From NCBI GenBank assembly GCA_041660925.1, contig JBAZVI010000001.1:434001-498000 (forward strand): DNA of 64,000 bases. The letters are read 5' to 3'. The DNA comes from Elusimicrobiota bacterium (GTDB lineage Bacteria; Elusimicrobiota; Elusimicrobia; UBA1565). This document shows, piece by piece, positions 32,125-40,285 of this stretch; the stretch's first letter is position 1; the number at the start of each line of letters is the position of its first letter. Made by a program: the position numbers and the translations under genes. Under the pieces are notes generated by a model, which saw only the letters and a list, made by a program, of their open reading frames with translations, did no database searches and was not told where the DNA came from.

Positions 32125-33662
32125 CTCCCCGGGGCCTCCCATCGGAAATAGGGACGCGGGCAGGACGGACAGACCTCGATGCGGACGGTCTCGCTGCGCG
32201 AACAGTCCCGCTTCTCGGTGTTCAAATAGAAGATCATCGGCAGCCCGATGAAGCTGTCCGGGTGGAACTCGCAATAGCCCAGGGAGCTGATTTCATCGTA
32301 GAGCCCCTTCTTCGGGAGGAAGTCTCCCGAGTTCTCCCAGCGCCAGCCGACGTGGAAGCTGACCGGGAAGCGGACGCCGGACATGGAGCTCTCCTTCACG
32401 GAGAGCGTGAACAGGCACAACAGGCCCGCGAAGAGCGCCGCCCGGGCGCCGGCGCGGCGCTCGAGCAGCGGAGGAAGCAGGACCGCGAGAGCGGCCAGCG
32501 CGAGGAAGGCCGGCAGGATGTAGTAGCGGATCGTGCTGTGCGTCCGGAACAGCGGGAAGGCCGCCGCGTAGCAGAGGAACCAGAGCGCGACCCCCCGGGG
32601 GCCCTCCGGGACCTCCCGGGAATAGAGCGCCCGCAGGCCTTCGGAGAACAGGACGACCATGCTCAGCCCGGCCCCCGCGTAGAGCGGCACGGCCAGGAAC
32701 AGGGACGGCTCCCAGGACGTCAGGCGCATGAAGACCGAGACTCCCGAGAGGATCTGCATGAACGCGATCCAATGGAAGAAGACGAAGGCGGCGAACCCGA
32801 CGCAGACGACGACTCTCGCCGAGGAGAAGACGCGCTCCGGCAGCGCGGCCGCCCGGGTCGCGAGGACTCCGAGCGCGGGGAGCCAGCGCGAGCGCAGTCC
32901 GCGGTAGAGCGCGCCTCCCAGGAAGGGCAGCGACAGCCAGGCCGCGCAGAGCGGCGCGCGATGCTCCAGCCAGAAAGCATCGCCGACCCGCGGCTTGAGC
33001 GTCCCGACGAGAAGCGTCTGGAGGGACGCATACGCCGCCAGCGCGAGCAGGTCGAGCGCGCGGGCATCCCGCTGGAGGATGGAACGGAAGGCCGCGTAGG
33101 CCAGCAGCGAGACCGGCACGCTGGAGAAGATGAAGTGGTTGAGGACTCCCAGGTGGCAGGCGGCGAGGAAGAGCAGGGCGTTGCGCGTCCCTCCGCCGTC
33201 GTCGTCGAGCGCGCGCCGGGACGCGGCGAACACGAGCGCGAGCAGCAGCGGCTGCAGCGCGTAGACCTCCCAGGCCACGCGGGACTTGAGCAGGAAGAGC
33301 GGGGAGCCCAGGAGGAGCGCGAGCCAGAGCAGCGAGGAGCGCGGCCCCTCGCGCCGCCAGAAGTGTCCCGCGAGGAGCCCGGCGGCGAACAGGTTCAGCA
33401 GCGCCCCCGGCAGCCGCAGGGAGAAGACGCTGGCCCCCAGCAGGCGGTAGACTCCGGAGAGGAGCCAGCCGTAGAGCGGACCGGTATAGGTGTTCATCTC
33501 ATGGGGAGAGTAGAGCCCTCCCTTGAGGATGCGCACGGCGTAGAGACCGACCCAGGCCTCGTCGCCGTGCAGGCCGGGGAAATCGGAGAGCCGGCGCAGG
33601 AGCAGGAAGGCGAGGACGGCGAAGGCGAGCGCGCAGAGCGCCGCGGCCAGGCGGCGGTTCAT
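32121..33662 (-). CDS. Membrane glycosyltransferase, GT39/ArnT-PMT-like
   Basis: 513 residues with about eleven to thirteen transmembrane helices. DFPGLHGDEAWVGLYA in the first periplasmic loop supplies the acidic pair typical of GT-C enzymes (GT39/GT83) that use polyprenyl-phosphate sugars. A large C-terminal soluble part contains ESSMSGVRFPVS and a cysteine pair near the end (CPSCPRPY). ATG at 33662 overlaps the XdhC stop. With the DPM1-like gene it forms a donor-maker plus transferase pair for glycosylating proteins or lipids in the periplasm. Acceptor unknown. Confidence 0.8.
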   Translation of the reverse strand: MNRRLAAALCALAFAVLAFLLLRRLSDFPGLHGDEAWVGLYAVRILKGGLYSPHEMNTYTGPLYGWLLSGVYRLLGASVFSLRLPGALLNLFAAGLLAGHFWRREGPRSSLLWLALLLGSPLFLLKSRVAWEVYALQPLLLALVFAASRRALDDDGGGTRNALLFLAACHLGVLNHFIFSSVPVSLLAYAAFRSILQRDARALDLLALAAYASLQTLLVGTLKPRVGDAFWLEHRAPLCAAWLSLPFLGGALYRGLRSRWLPALGVLATRAAALPERVFSSARVVVCVGFAAFVFFHWIAFMQILSGVSVFMRLTSWEPSLFLAVPLYAGAGLSMVVLFSEGLRALYSREVPEGPRGVALWFLCYAAAFPLFRTHSTIRYYILPAFLALAALAVLLPPLLERRAGARAALFAGLLCLFTLSVKESSMSGVRFPVSFHVGWRWENSGDFLPKKGLYDEISSLGYCEFHPDSFIGLPMIFYLNTEKRDCSRSETVRIEVCPSCPRPYFRWEAPGR

Positions 33663-34480
33663 CCCCGGCCGGCCTCTCGGCCGCGCAGGGCGAGATGCCC
33701 GCCGCCGCGGCGATGATGGACCTTCAGGATCTCCGCGAGGATGGAGACGGCGATGGCGCCCGGGCTCTTTCCTCCGAGGTCGAGCCCGATGGGCGCGTGC
33801 ACGCGGGGGTCGCGCTCCGGATGCAGCCCCTTGCGGTTGAGCCCGCGGAACACGGTGGGGACCTTGGAACGGCTGCCGATCATCCCGATGTAGGCGGCGT
33901 CGCTCTTGAGCGCCGCGGCGAGGCATTCGGCGTCGAGCTCGTGTCCGCGGGTCACGATGACGACGTAGGTGCGGGCGTCGGGCTTCGCGCTGCGGACGGC
34001 CCGGTCGGGCCGCTCGACGAGGACGCGTCCCGCGGAAGGGAAGCTCTCGCGGTTGGCGAACTCCGCGCGCTCATCGGCCACGTCGCAGGGGACGCCGGCG
34101 GCCGCGGCCAGCGCGGCCAGGCGCTCCCCGACATGCCCGGCCCCGAGGATGAGGAGCCCGAGCTCGCGGACCTGGACGTCGATGAAGACCTCGACGCGCC
34201 CCATGCAGACCATCCCCGTGCCCTCAGGCTTGAGGTCGTAGGCGGCCTTGCGGCTGCTCCCCTCTCCGATCGCCTTCACGGCGTCGCGGATGCTCAAGGC
34301 CTCGAGCTTCCCCCCGCCCACCGTGCCGACCGCGGAGCCGTCGGCGTAGACGATCATGCGCGCGCCCGCGTCGCGGGGGGTGCTCCCCTGCATCGAGACG
34401 ACGGTGACGAGCGCGGCGCTCGCGCCCGAGTCGATCGCCTCGGCGAACAGACGGATGACGTCCCTCTCACCTTTCATCAT
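33659..34480 (-). CDS. xdhC: XdhC/CoxI-family molybdoenzyme maturation protein
   Basis: 273 residues. The N-terminal XdhC_CoxI domain shows GSTPRDAGARMIV and VGTVGGGKLE, and the C-terminal Rossmann domain shows ILGAGHVGERLA, VVIVTRGHELD and YIGMIGSRSK. XdhC binds molybdenum cofactor and assists its sulfuration and insertion into xanthine dehydrogenase-type enzymes. No such enzyme lies next to it here; instead two glycosyltransferases follow with ATGA overlaps. A molybdenum cofactor operon is at 44-49 kb. Start at the first of two ATGs. Confidence 0.92.
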   Translation of the reverse strand: MMKGERDVIRLFAEAIDSGASAALVTVVSMQGSTPRDAGARMIVYADGSAVGTVGGGKLEALSIRDAVKAIGEGSSRKAAYDLKPEGTGMVCMGRVEVFIDVQVRELGLLILGAGHVGERLAALAAAAGVPCDVADERAEFANRESFPSAGRVLVERPDRAVRSAKPDARTYVVIVTRGHELDAECLAAALKSDAAYIGMIGSRSKVPTVFRGLNRKGLHPERDPRVHAPIGLDLGGKSPGAIAVSILAEILKVHHRRGGGHLALRGREAGRG

Positions 34481-34556
34481 GCGGGAACCCCTCTGGGGTG
34501 ACAGAGCGTATCAATTTTAGCGGAGCCCCGGGGCGAAGTCCGGCGGGAAGGACGTT

Positions 34557-34649
34557 GCCTGGGATCTTCAGTCGGCGCGTAGGACCGAGATGGAGGAGGC
34601 CGAGGGCAGTCCGACGGTGGAATTCCGCGTCCAACTGAAGATTCCAGGC
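34557..34649. repeat. Inverted-repeat-bounded intergenic element
   Basis: 16-bp arms with one mismatch (34557-34572 and 34634-34649) enclose about 61 bp of GC-rich sequence. The right arm reaches the first base of the stop codon (34649-34651) of the minus-strand gene. Placement at a gene end is like the larger palindromic elements elsewhere in the window, but the core motif is not shared. Confidence 0.6.
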
Positions 34650-35371
34650 TAGTTCGTCGCCGGAGGCGTGTTCGGTCCCGAAGGATCCTCGGGCGGGTCC
34701 TGCGCCGGGTCGAGCAGCCAGCGCTCGAGTCCCGGTTCGACGCCGAGCTCGAGGCCTGCGCCCTTCGCCTCGCGCGCGGCGCGCTTGAGGCGCAGCATCG
34801 TGTCGTGCTGGAGGCGGGGTCCGTCGCGGGAGACGCTGTCGAGCAGGAGCTTCATGTCGGGTGAGACGCCGCCCTGCTGGCGGGTCAGATACTCGACGAC
34901 CTGCCGGGCCCCCTCGGGGGTGATCCCGCGTTTCCCGCCCTCCGAGGAGCCCTCGAGCGCGGCTCCGAGCTCCTTGAGGCCCGGCGCCGCGGCCGGCCCG
35001 GTCTTATCCGCGCTCGGAGGAGCGGTCTCCCGCGCGGGCTTCTCCGGGGCCTCCTCGACGTGCGCGCGCTCGGGGTGCCGGGCGAGGTAGCCGCGGACCT
35101 CGGAGCGCTGGAAGTCGTCGAGCTCGTCGAGCGCCTTCCCGTCGGGAGCGCGGCCTTTCGCGCGCTCGTGACCGGCGATCCATCTCGAGCGCAGCCGCCC
35201 CTGGCACAGGCGCAGGGCGTCGAGCGTCGCGGGCTCGCGCCACCCCCCCGAGGTACGGCGCACGCACGGCGCCAACGGCTCGGCGGCGGCGGGCAGGACG
35301 CGCGGAGACGGTCCCTCGCCGCGGGCGCCGCAGACGAGGAGGAGTCCCGGCAGGAGGAGGAACGCGTTCAC
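34649..35371 (-). CDS. Exported helical protein of unknown function
   Basis: 240 residues from GTG 35371, which overlaps the response-regulator stop (GTGA). Short signal peptide, two cysteines near the N-terminus (APCVRR, LRLCQG), a charged middle with Pro/Ala linker, and a C-terminal helical part with a Pro-rich tail (DPPEDPSGPNTPPATN). No family recognised. Co-transcribed with the response regulator, PqqD-like and polyprenyl synthase genes. Confidence 0.65.
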   Translation of the reverse strand: MNAFLLLPGLLLVCGARGEGPSPRVLPAAAEPLAPCVRRTSGGWREPATLDALRLCQGRLRSRWIAGHERAKGRAPDGKALDELDDFQRSEVRGYLARHPERAHVEEAPEKPARETAPPSADKTGPAAAPGLKELGAALEGSSEGGKRGITPEGARQVVEYLTRQQGGVSPDMKLLLDSVSRDGPRLQHDTMLRLKRAAREAKGAGLELGVEPGLERWLLDPAQDPPEDPSGPNTPPATN

Positions 35372-36054
35372 TCGTGGGGTCGGATGTACACGTAGCCGAA
35401 GCCCTTGACCGCCTTGATCCGGCGCTGGAGCAGGACCGGCAGGCCCTTGCGCAGGCGGTTCATGAGGATGTCCAGGGCGCGGGAGAGCTCGGGCTTCTTC
35501 TTCCCCTCCACCGCGGAGAAGAGGATGTCCTTGTGGACGGGCTCGGGGCTGCGCTCGAGCAGGCAGTAGAACAGCTCGAAGGTCTTCGGGGTCAGCGTCA
35601 CGACGTGGACCTCGTGGAAGAAGACCTCGCGGCTCTCCATGTTCAGCGAGACGTCCTCCTTGCGGTAGACGTTGCTGTCGAGCTCGCGGCGGCGGAACAC
35701 CGCGCGCAGGGTGGCGAGGAGTTCGGCGGGGTTCTCCGACTTCTGGACGAAGTAGTCGGCCCCGTACTCGAGCCCCATGATCTTGTCCTTGCGGTGCGCG
35801 GTGAGCATCACGATGGGGGTCTTGCCGAGCGCCGGGATGGAGCGGATCGTCTTGCAGACCTCGAGCCCGTCGATGTCGGGCAGGACGAGGTCGAGGAGGA
35901 TGCAGTCGGGCAGCGCCTTGCGCGCGAGCGCGACCGCGTCGGCGCCGTTGCCCGCGATGAAGAGGTCCTGGTAGCCGGCGTTCTTGAGCCAGAGCTGGAC
36001 CAGCGCGTTCCAGTCCTCGTTGTCGTCGACGATAAGGATCTTCTGTGCCATCAT
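35368..36054 (-). CDS. Two-component response regulator, OmpR/PhoB family
   Basis: 228 residues: receiver domain (1-125) with D10/D11, phospho-acceptor D55 in CILLDLVLPD, T86 and K106, then a winged-helix DNA-binding domain with LTPKTFELFYCLLERSPEPV and a C-terminal GFGYVYIRPHE. Start at ATG 36054; no clear ribosome-binding site. No histidine kinase is in the window, so it is an orphan here. Sitting directly after the PqqD-like gene, it might regulate that locus. Confidence 0.93.
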   Translation of the reverse strand: MMAQKILIVDDNEDWNALVQLWLKNAGYQDLFIAGNGADAVALARKALPDCILLDLVLPDIDGLEVCKTIRSIPALGKTPIVMLTAHRKDKIMGLEYGADYFVQKSENPAELLATLRAVFRRRELDSNVYRKEDVSLNMESREVFFHEVHVVTLTPKTFELFYCLLERSPEPVHKDILFSAVEGKKKPELSRALDILMNRLRKGLPVLLQRRIKAVKGFGYVYIRPHE

Positions 36055-36064
36055 AAGGGAGTGC

Positions 36065-36499
36065 CTAGCCCTCCAGCAGTCCGCGCGAGCGCAGGTCCGA
36101 GAGGAACGCGCGGGCGTCGCGCTCGAGGTCGCCGCTCTCGTCGCGGAACCGGCCCCGCAGCCCCGCAAGCAGGACGGCCTCGTCCGCGCAGGATTCCAGC
36201 GCCCCCAGGACGGCCGCGCCCGCACCGCTCACGCGCCAGACGCGTTCGGCCCGGGTGTCGTAGAGCAGGCCCTCGGCGCCCTCGGCGCGCCAGCGCGCGT
36301 GGGGCGCCAGGCGCAGGCCGGAGCCCGCGCGGGCGGAGGGACGCCAGCCTTCGCGCTCGACGATCCATTCCATCTTCACGCGCAGGCGCGCGCGCTGGGC
36401 CTCTCCGTCCTCGCGCAGGGTCCCGCCCCCGGACGCGTCCTCGGCGCGGTACTCGCCGCTGCGCCAGGCCTGGCGGACCAGCCGTTCGTAGCGGCTCAA
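36065..36499 (-). CDS. Second PqqD-like protein, coupled to polyprenyl synthase
   Basis: 144 residues from a TTG at 36499 that overlaps the stop of the polyprenyl synthase gene (TTGA), with GAGGGAG just upstream. The N-terminal 75 residues are Arg-rich and unassigned. The C-terminal 70 match PqqD: LLYDTRAERVWRVSGAGAAVL and FLSDLRSRGLLEG align with the PqqD at 19587. No precursor peptide was found next to it. It may bind the same precursor made at 16.4 kb or act as a stand-alone recognition protein. Confidence 0.75.
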   Translation of the reverse strand: MSRYERLVRQAWRSGEYRAEDASGGGTLREDGEAQRARLRVKMEWIVEREGWRPSARAGSGLRLAPHARWRAEGAEGLLYDTRAERVWRVSGAGAAVLGALESCADEAVLLAGLRGRFRDESGDLERDARAFLSDLRSRGLLEG

Positions 36500-37458
36500 A
36501 ACTCCCTCGTCAGCATCGCGTCGAGGAAAGCCGCGAGCGGCGGCACGGCGTCCCGCGCCGGCAGGCCCGCGAGCAGCGGGTCCATCGAAGCGCGCAGGCC
36601 GCGCGCCGCCTTCCGCGCTCCCGCCAGGCAGCCGCCCTCCTCGAGGAGGGAGACGACGGCGTCGACCGCGGCGCGGTCGCGGGGGCTGCGCTCCCAGAGC
36701 GCGAGGAAGCGCGGCCGAAGGGCGCGGTCGTCGAGCGCGAGGAGGCAGGGCAGCGTGAGCTTGCCGAGCACGAAGTCCTGCCCGCGCTCCTTGCCGGCGG
36801 TCTCCCGGTCGAGCGTGAAGTCGTGGACGTCGTCGATGACCTGGAGCAGCACGCCGACCGCGCGCCCGAGGCGCGGCGGGTCCTCGCGGCGGTGCGGGCG
36901 CGGGCTCAGCTCGGAGAGCGCGGCGCCGGTCCACTCGAAGAGGGCGGCGGTCTTGCGCGCGGCGATCCCGTAGTAGCCCTCGACCGAGACGTGGAGACTT
37001 CCTCGCAGGAACTCCTCCTGCAGCTCCCCGGCGGTCATCTCGCGCGCGGTGTCGATGAGCGCGCGGGCGCAGGACCCCGAGAGTTCGAAGGCCTCGTCGA
37101 GGCCCTCGGCGAAGGCCAGGTCGCCGAGGAGGATGCCGGTCGTCGAGCCGAAGAGTCCGTTGGGCGTCCCTTCCCCCCGCCGGAGCTCGGCGAAGTCCAC
37201 GCAGTCGTCATGGAGGAGCGAGGCGTTGTGGAGGAGCTCGACGGCGCAGGCGGCGCGCTCGGTCTGCTCGGCCGGGGTCCCCAGCGCGGCCCCGAGCAGC
37301 AGCGCATAGCGCGAGCGCAGCATCTTGCCCGGCCGCCCGACGTAGCCGGCGAGCTGGTCGCCGACCCGTTCCCCGAGCCGGGCGATCCGCCGGCCCATGG
37401 CCGAGCGCACGCGCGAGAGCGATTCCTCGAGGGCGTCGTGGGTGGTCGCGGGGGTCAC
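36496..37458 (-). CDS. Polyprenyl (trans-isoprenyl) diphosphate synthase
   Basis: 320 residues, all-helical trans-prenyltransferase. First Asp-rich motif is LLHDDCVDFAELRRG (D84, D85, D88), second is VIDDVHDF (D209, D210, D213), with GRPGKMLRSR before the first for diphosphate binding. It elongates FPP/GPP with IPP; chain length cannot be read. GTG at 37458, with a TAGACT box ending 6 nt upstream, hinting at leaderless translation. It could supply the long-chain donor for the UbiA enzyme at 17475 or for the polyprenyl-phosphate glycosyltransferases. First gene of its run. Confidence 0.92.
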   Translation of the reverse strand: MTPATTHDALEESLSRVRSAMGRRIARLGERVGDQLAGYVGRPGKMLRSRYALLLGAALGTPAEQTERAACAVELLHNASLLHDDCVDFAELRRGEGTPNGLFGSTTGILLGDLAFAEGLDEAFELSGSCARALIDTAREMTAGELQEEFLRGSLHVSVEGYYGIAARKTAALFEWTGAALSELSPRPHRREDPPRLGRAVGVLLQVIDDVHDFTLDRETAGKERGQDFVLGKLTLPCLLALDDRALRPRFLALWERSPRDRAAVDAVVSLLEEGGCLAGARKAARGLRASMDPLLAGLPARDAVPPLAAFLDAMLTREF

Positions 37459-37515
37459 GGGTAGAGTCTACAAAATGGCGCTCCCGGTCTCGCCGGAATC
37501 CCGGGGGGATCCCGG

Positions 37516-39591
37516 CTATTTCACGTCGCCGGCGAGGGCGTACATCGAATGATAGGCGTCGCAGAGCCCGACGAGGGTCCGCACCGACTCCTCGCCCGAC
37601 TGCACGAGCCCCTTGAGCGGCTGGCCGGCCGCGCCGGGGTAGCCGGCGAGGGTGTTGGCCGCCCCCTGCGCGCCGTCGAAGGACTCGTTGGTCGCGAGCG
37701 AGGCGTTCTGGCGGTTGCGGGTATCGGGATAGCTGCGGTATTCGCCGTTGAGCGCGTCGCGCAGCGCGCGGACCTCGCCGCGCGCCGCTTCGGCCGCGGC
37801 GCCGACCGCCGAGAGGCCGAGCGCTCGGGAGAGCGCGGGCGGGTCGGGCAGCAGCGCCGCCGCGCCCGAGAGGTCGGCGCGCGCGCGCGCGCCGAGCGCG
37901 CGCAGCTCGTCGGCGCGGACCGGGTCCGTGCGGCGCAGGGCCGCCTCCAGGGGCGCGAGCTGCTGCGGCACGGCCTCGGAGGCCGTCAGGGCCTGGACGC
38001 GCACGTTGTAGCTCTGGCGGGCCGCGTAGTCGAGCTCCTTGTGCGCGCTGCGGGCGCTGTCGTGCACGGACTCGCTGCTCAGCACCCCCGACGCGCAGTT
38101 GTTCGCCTGTCGCAGGCCGACGCAGTCGTCCGCGTAGTCGATGGTCCCTCCCCAGATCCGCTGCTGCGGATGCGTCGAGGAGCCCGCCGGGATGAGGCCG
38201 ACCCCGAGGGCCGGGAGGTCCTGCACGGCCGCGCGCGGGAAGCTCGGATTCCCGGCGCGGGGCTGGAGGACCTGGACGGCATAGGAGCAGCCCACCGGGA
38301 GCAGCGCGACGTCCTGGAGCCCGGAGGTGATGCGGTCCTGGGACATCCGGAGCCGGCCGGCCATGTTGCCGCCGATGTCGTCGCGGCCGTCGCCGGACAG
38401 CATCAGGTGGAGTTCGTTGAAGGCCGCGACGACGTCGGGACGGTCGCCGAAGCGCGGGAGGGCGGCGATGAGCGCGGAGTCGAGCCCGCGCAGACGGACC
38501 TCCGCCTGGCGCGTCTGCTCCTGGAGCTGCGGGAACGCGGCCTCCGACCATTCGGCCTTCACCAGCGGCAGGACCACGGCGGCCTTGTAGCGCTCGGCCA
38601 GGGCGCGCCGCTTGTCCGCCTCCGCGAGGATGTGGGCCTTCGTGGCGGGCTTCACCTCCTTCTCGGAGGATCCTCCCGTCGACGTCCCGCCGCCCCCTCC
38701 TCCGCGGTTGACGGAGGCCATCGCGGGCAGCGTCTCCGCCGCCGAGGTCGGGCCGCCGACCATGGAGAGGCGCTCGCCGCGTCCGCCCGAAGCGGCCCTC
38801 GAAGCGGGTGCGCCCGCTTCGCCGGAACCTTTGAGCGTGCTCCCGGAGAAGAGCGACTGAGCGCCGGGGGACGGAAGAGCGCGCGTCCCGGCCGATGGTC
38901 GGAAGAACGCCCGCGTCCGGGCGGCGCGGGCGGAGGAGGTCGCGCCCGTCGCCTGCAGGACCGGCTTGCCCTCCGGGGCCTGCGGCGCCGCCGCGCCGGG
39001 AGCGGAGGCGCCTCCCCCTGCGCCGCCGGTCGGGACGAAGCCGGAGTTCGTGAATCGGTCGAGCGGCCGCAGAGGCGGCTTGCCCTCGATGGGGCCGTCC
39101 GCCTCGGGGACCTTGGGCTCCTCCTTCTCGTGGTCCCGGATCGCCTCCTGGATGCGTTCGTCGAGGGACGCCCCGGTGGTCGCCGGCACCGCGGCCCCGG
39201 CCGCGGGGGTCCCCTCGAGGGTCTTGCCCGTCAGCTCGCGGATGCTCCGCACGGGCTCGGCCGAAGACGCGACGCCGATGGCCGTCCCTCCCGCCCCGCG
39301 GCGGACCATCGAGGCTTCGGCGGGGACGGCCGTGGCGCGCGCGGAAGCGAGCTCCGAGGAGAGGACCTTCGGCGGAGCGAAGAAGCCCCGCCGCGCCTGC
39401 GCTTGAGCGGCGGTCTCGGGGAGCGGGGCGGGCTCGCTGCGGGACGCGCGGTTCCCGCGCACGCCCCACGCCACGAGCACCGCGAGGGCGAGCGCCGAGG
39501 TCGCGCCCATGAAGACGCGCGGGTCGTAGAGGAGACGCTCCCCCCAGCCCTTGTAGTCCGGTGCCCCCGGGTCCTTCTCCTGTTCGCTCAT
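37516..39591 (-). CDS. Membrane-anchored low-complexity protein (paralogue of the 2369 gene)
   Basis: 691 residues, function unknown. Transmembrane segment near 27-45, Ala/Gly/Pro/Ser-rich region (about 50-330) with a Gly tract, then a helical domain of about 350 residues. Similarity to the 2369 protein: an EADKRRALAERYKAAVVLPLV helix versus AQGEKYRTAVLVPLV, FNELHLMLSGD versus LQELHDLLSGE, LPVGCS versus VPVKCS, and a terminal LVGLCDAYH versus LIGLCGAAE. ATG at 39591 with GGAAGAGCGGAG upstream. Confidence 0.7.
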   Translation of the reverse strand: MSEQEKDPGAPDYKGWGERLLYDPRVFMGATSALALAVLVAWGVRGNRASRSEPAPLPETAAQAQARRGFFAPPKVLSSELASARATAVPAEASMVRRGAGGTAIGVASSAEPVRSIRELTGKTLEGTPAAGAAVPATTGASLDERIQEAIRDHEKEEPKVPEADGPIEGKPPLRPLDRFTNSGFVPTGGAGGGASAPGAAAPQAPEGKPVLQATGATSSARAARTRAFFRPSAGTRALPSPGAQSLFSGSTLKGSGEAGAPASRAASGGRGERLSMVGGPTSAAETLPAMASVNRGGGGGGTSTGGSSEKEVKPATKAHILAEADKRRALAERYKAAVVLPLVKAEWSEAAFPQLQEQTRQAEVRLRGLDSALIAALPRFGDRPDVVAAFNELHLMLSGDGRDDIGGNMAGRLRMSQDRITSGLQDVALLPVGCSYAVQVLQPRAGNPSFPRAAVQDLPALGVGLIPAGSSTHPQQRIWGGTIDYADDCVGLRQANNCASGVLSSESVHDSARSAHKELDYAARQSYNVRVQALTASEAVPQQLAPLEAALRRTDPVRADELRALGARARADLSGAAALLPDPPALSRALGLSAVGAAAEAARGEVRALRDALNGEYRSYPDTRNRQNASLATNESFDGAQGAANTLAGYPGAAGQPLKGLVQSGEESVRTLVGLCDAYHSMYALAGDVK

Positions 39592-39685
39592 CTCCGCTCT
39601 TCCTTTAATGGATTATTGCGCCCTCCCCCCCGCCTGTCAAGGGACGCCTGCCGGGAATCCTCGACGGGGACCCCCGTCTCCTTCG

Positions 39686-39715
39686 TTGACAGCCACCCTC
39701 GGGGATGGCTATGAT
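39686..39715 (+). promoter_or_regulatory. Promoter of pal-cpoB-tolB, likely leaderless
   Basis: TTGACA (39686-39691), 18-bp spacer, TATGAT (39710-39715). The ATG of pal begins at 39722, six nt after the -10 box, so the transcript would begin at or next to the start codon; no ribosome-binding site is present. Confidence 0.85.
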
Positions 39716-39721
39716 GGGTCC

Positions 39722-40285
39722 ATGCGACACCCCACTCTGCGACTCAGTCTTCTGCTGGCCCTGGGCTTCGCCCTTGCGGGAGCCGCCTGCGCCCCCAAGA
39801 AGGCCCTCAAGGCCAACGCCCGATCCTCCGGAGCCGAGGGCTCCGAGGACTCCTCGCTCTCCGCCGGAGCCCCCGGCGTCGACGTCGAGGAAGCGGCCAT
39901 CCGAGGCAAGGAGTACGTCGCCGTCGGCGACCTCCAGCCCGTCCGCTTCGACTACGACAGCTACGCGCTCGACGACGCCGCGCGCGAGACGCTCAAGGCC
40001 AACGCCGACTACCTCAAGGCGCACGGCGACCTCGAGGTCCTCGTCGAAGGCCACACCGACGAGCGCGGCACCGTCGAGTACAACCTCGCGCTCGGCCAGA
40101 AGCGCGCCAAGGAGGCGCGCGACTACATGCTGCGCCTCGGCGTCAACGGCAAGCGCGTCGGGACCATCTCCTTCGGCAAGGAGCGTCCCTCCTGCACCCG
40201 CAGCGACGAAGGATGCTGGGGCCAGAACCGCCGCGCGGAGACCAAGGTCCGCGCGCGCACGGCGTCGTCCTCCACCGCCCAGTGA
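39722..40285 (+). CDS. pal: Peptidoglycan-associated lipoprotein Pal
   Basis: 187 residues. Signal sequence ending LAGAAC (C23 as candidate lipidated residue; the -3 Gly is not a classical lipobox), short linker, then an OmpA-like domain with VRFDYDSYAL and EGHTDERGTVEYNLALGQKRA, which binds meso-diaminopimelate in peptidoglycan. C-terminal cysteines (SCTRSDEGCWGQNRRAE) match Pal family members. First gene of the Tol-Pal run, with its stop overlapping the cpoB GTG. It ties the outer membrane to the wall. Confidence 0.95.
   Translation: MRHPTLRLSLLLALGFALAGAACAPKKALKANARSSGAEGSEDSSLSAGAPGVDVEEAAIRGKEYVAVGDLQPVRFDYDSYALDDAARETLKANADYLKAHGDLEVLVEGHTDERGTVEYNLALGQKRAKEARDYMLRLGVNGKRVGTISFGKERPSCTRSDEGCWGQNRRAETKVRARTASSSTAQ

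Noticed and set aside
34649..37458. A second precursor peptide near the 36065 PqqD-like gene
   Set aside because: The genes there overlap or are separated by about 10 nt, and the gap after 37458 has no short ORF with a ribosome-binding site and W-x-K-P-type motif.
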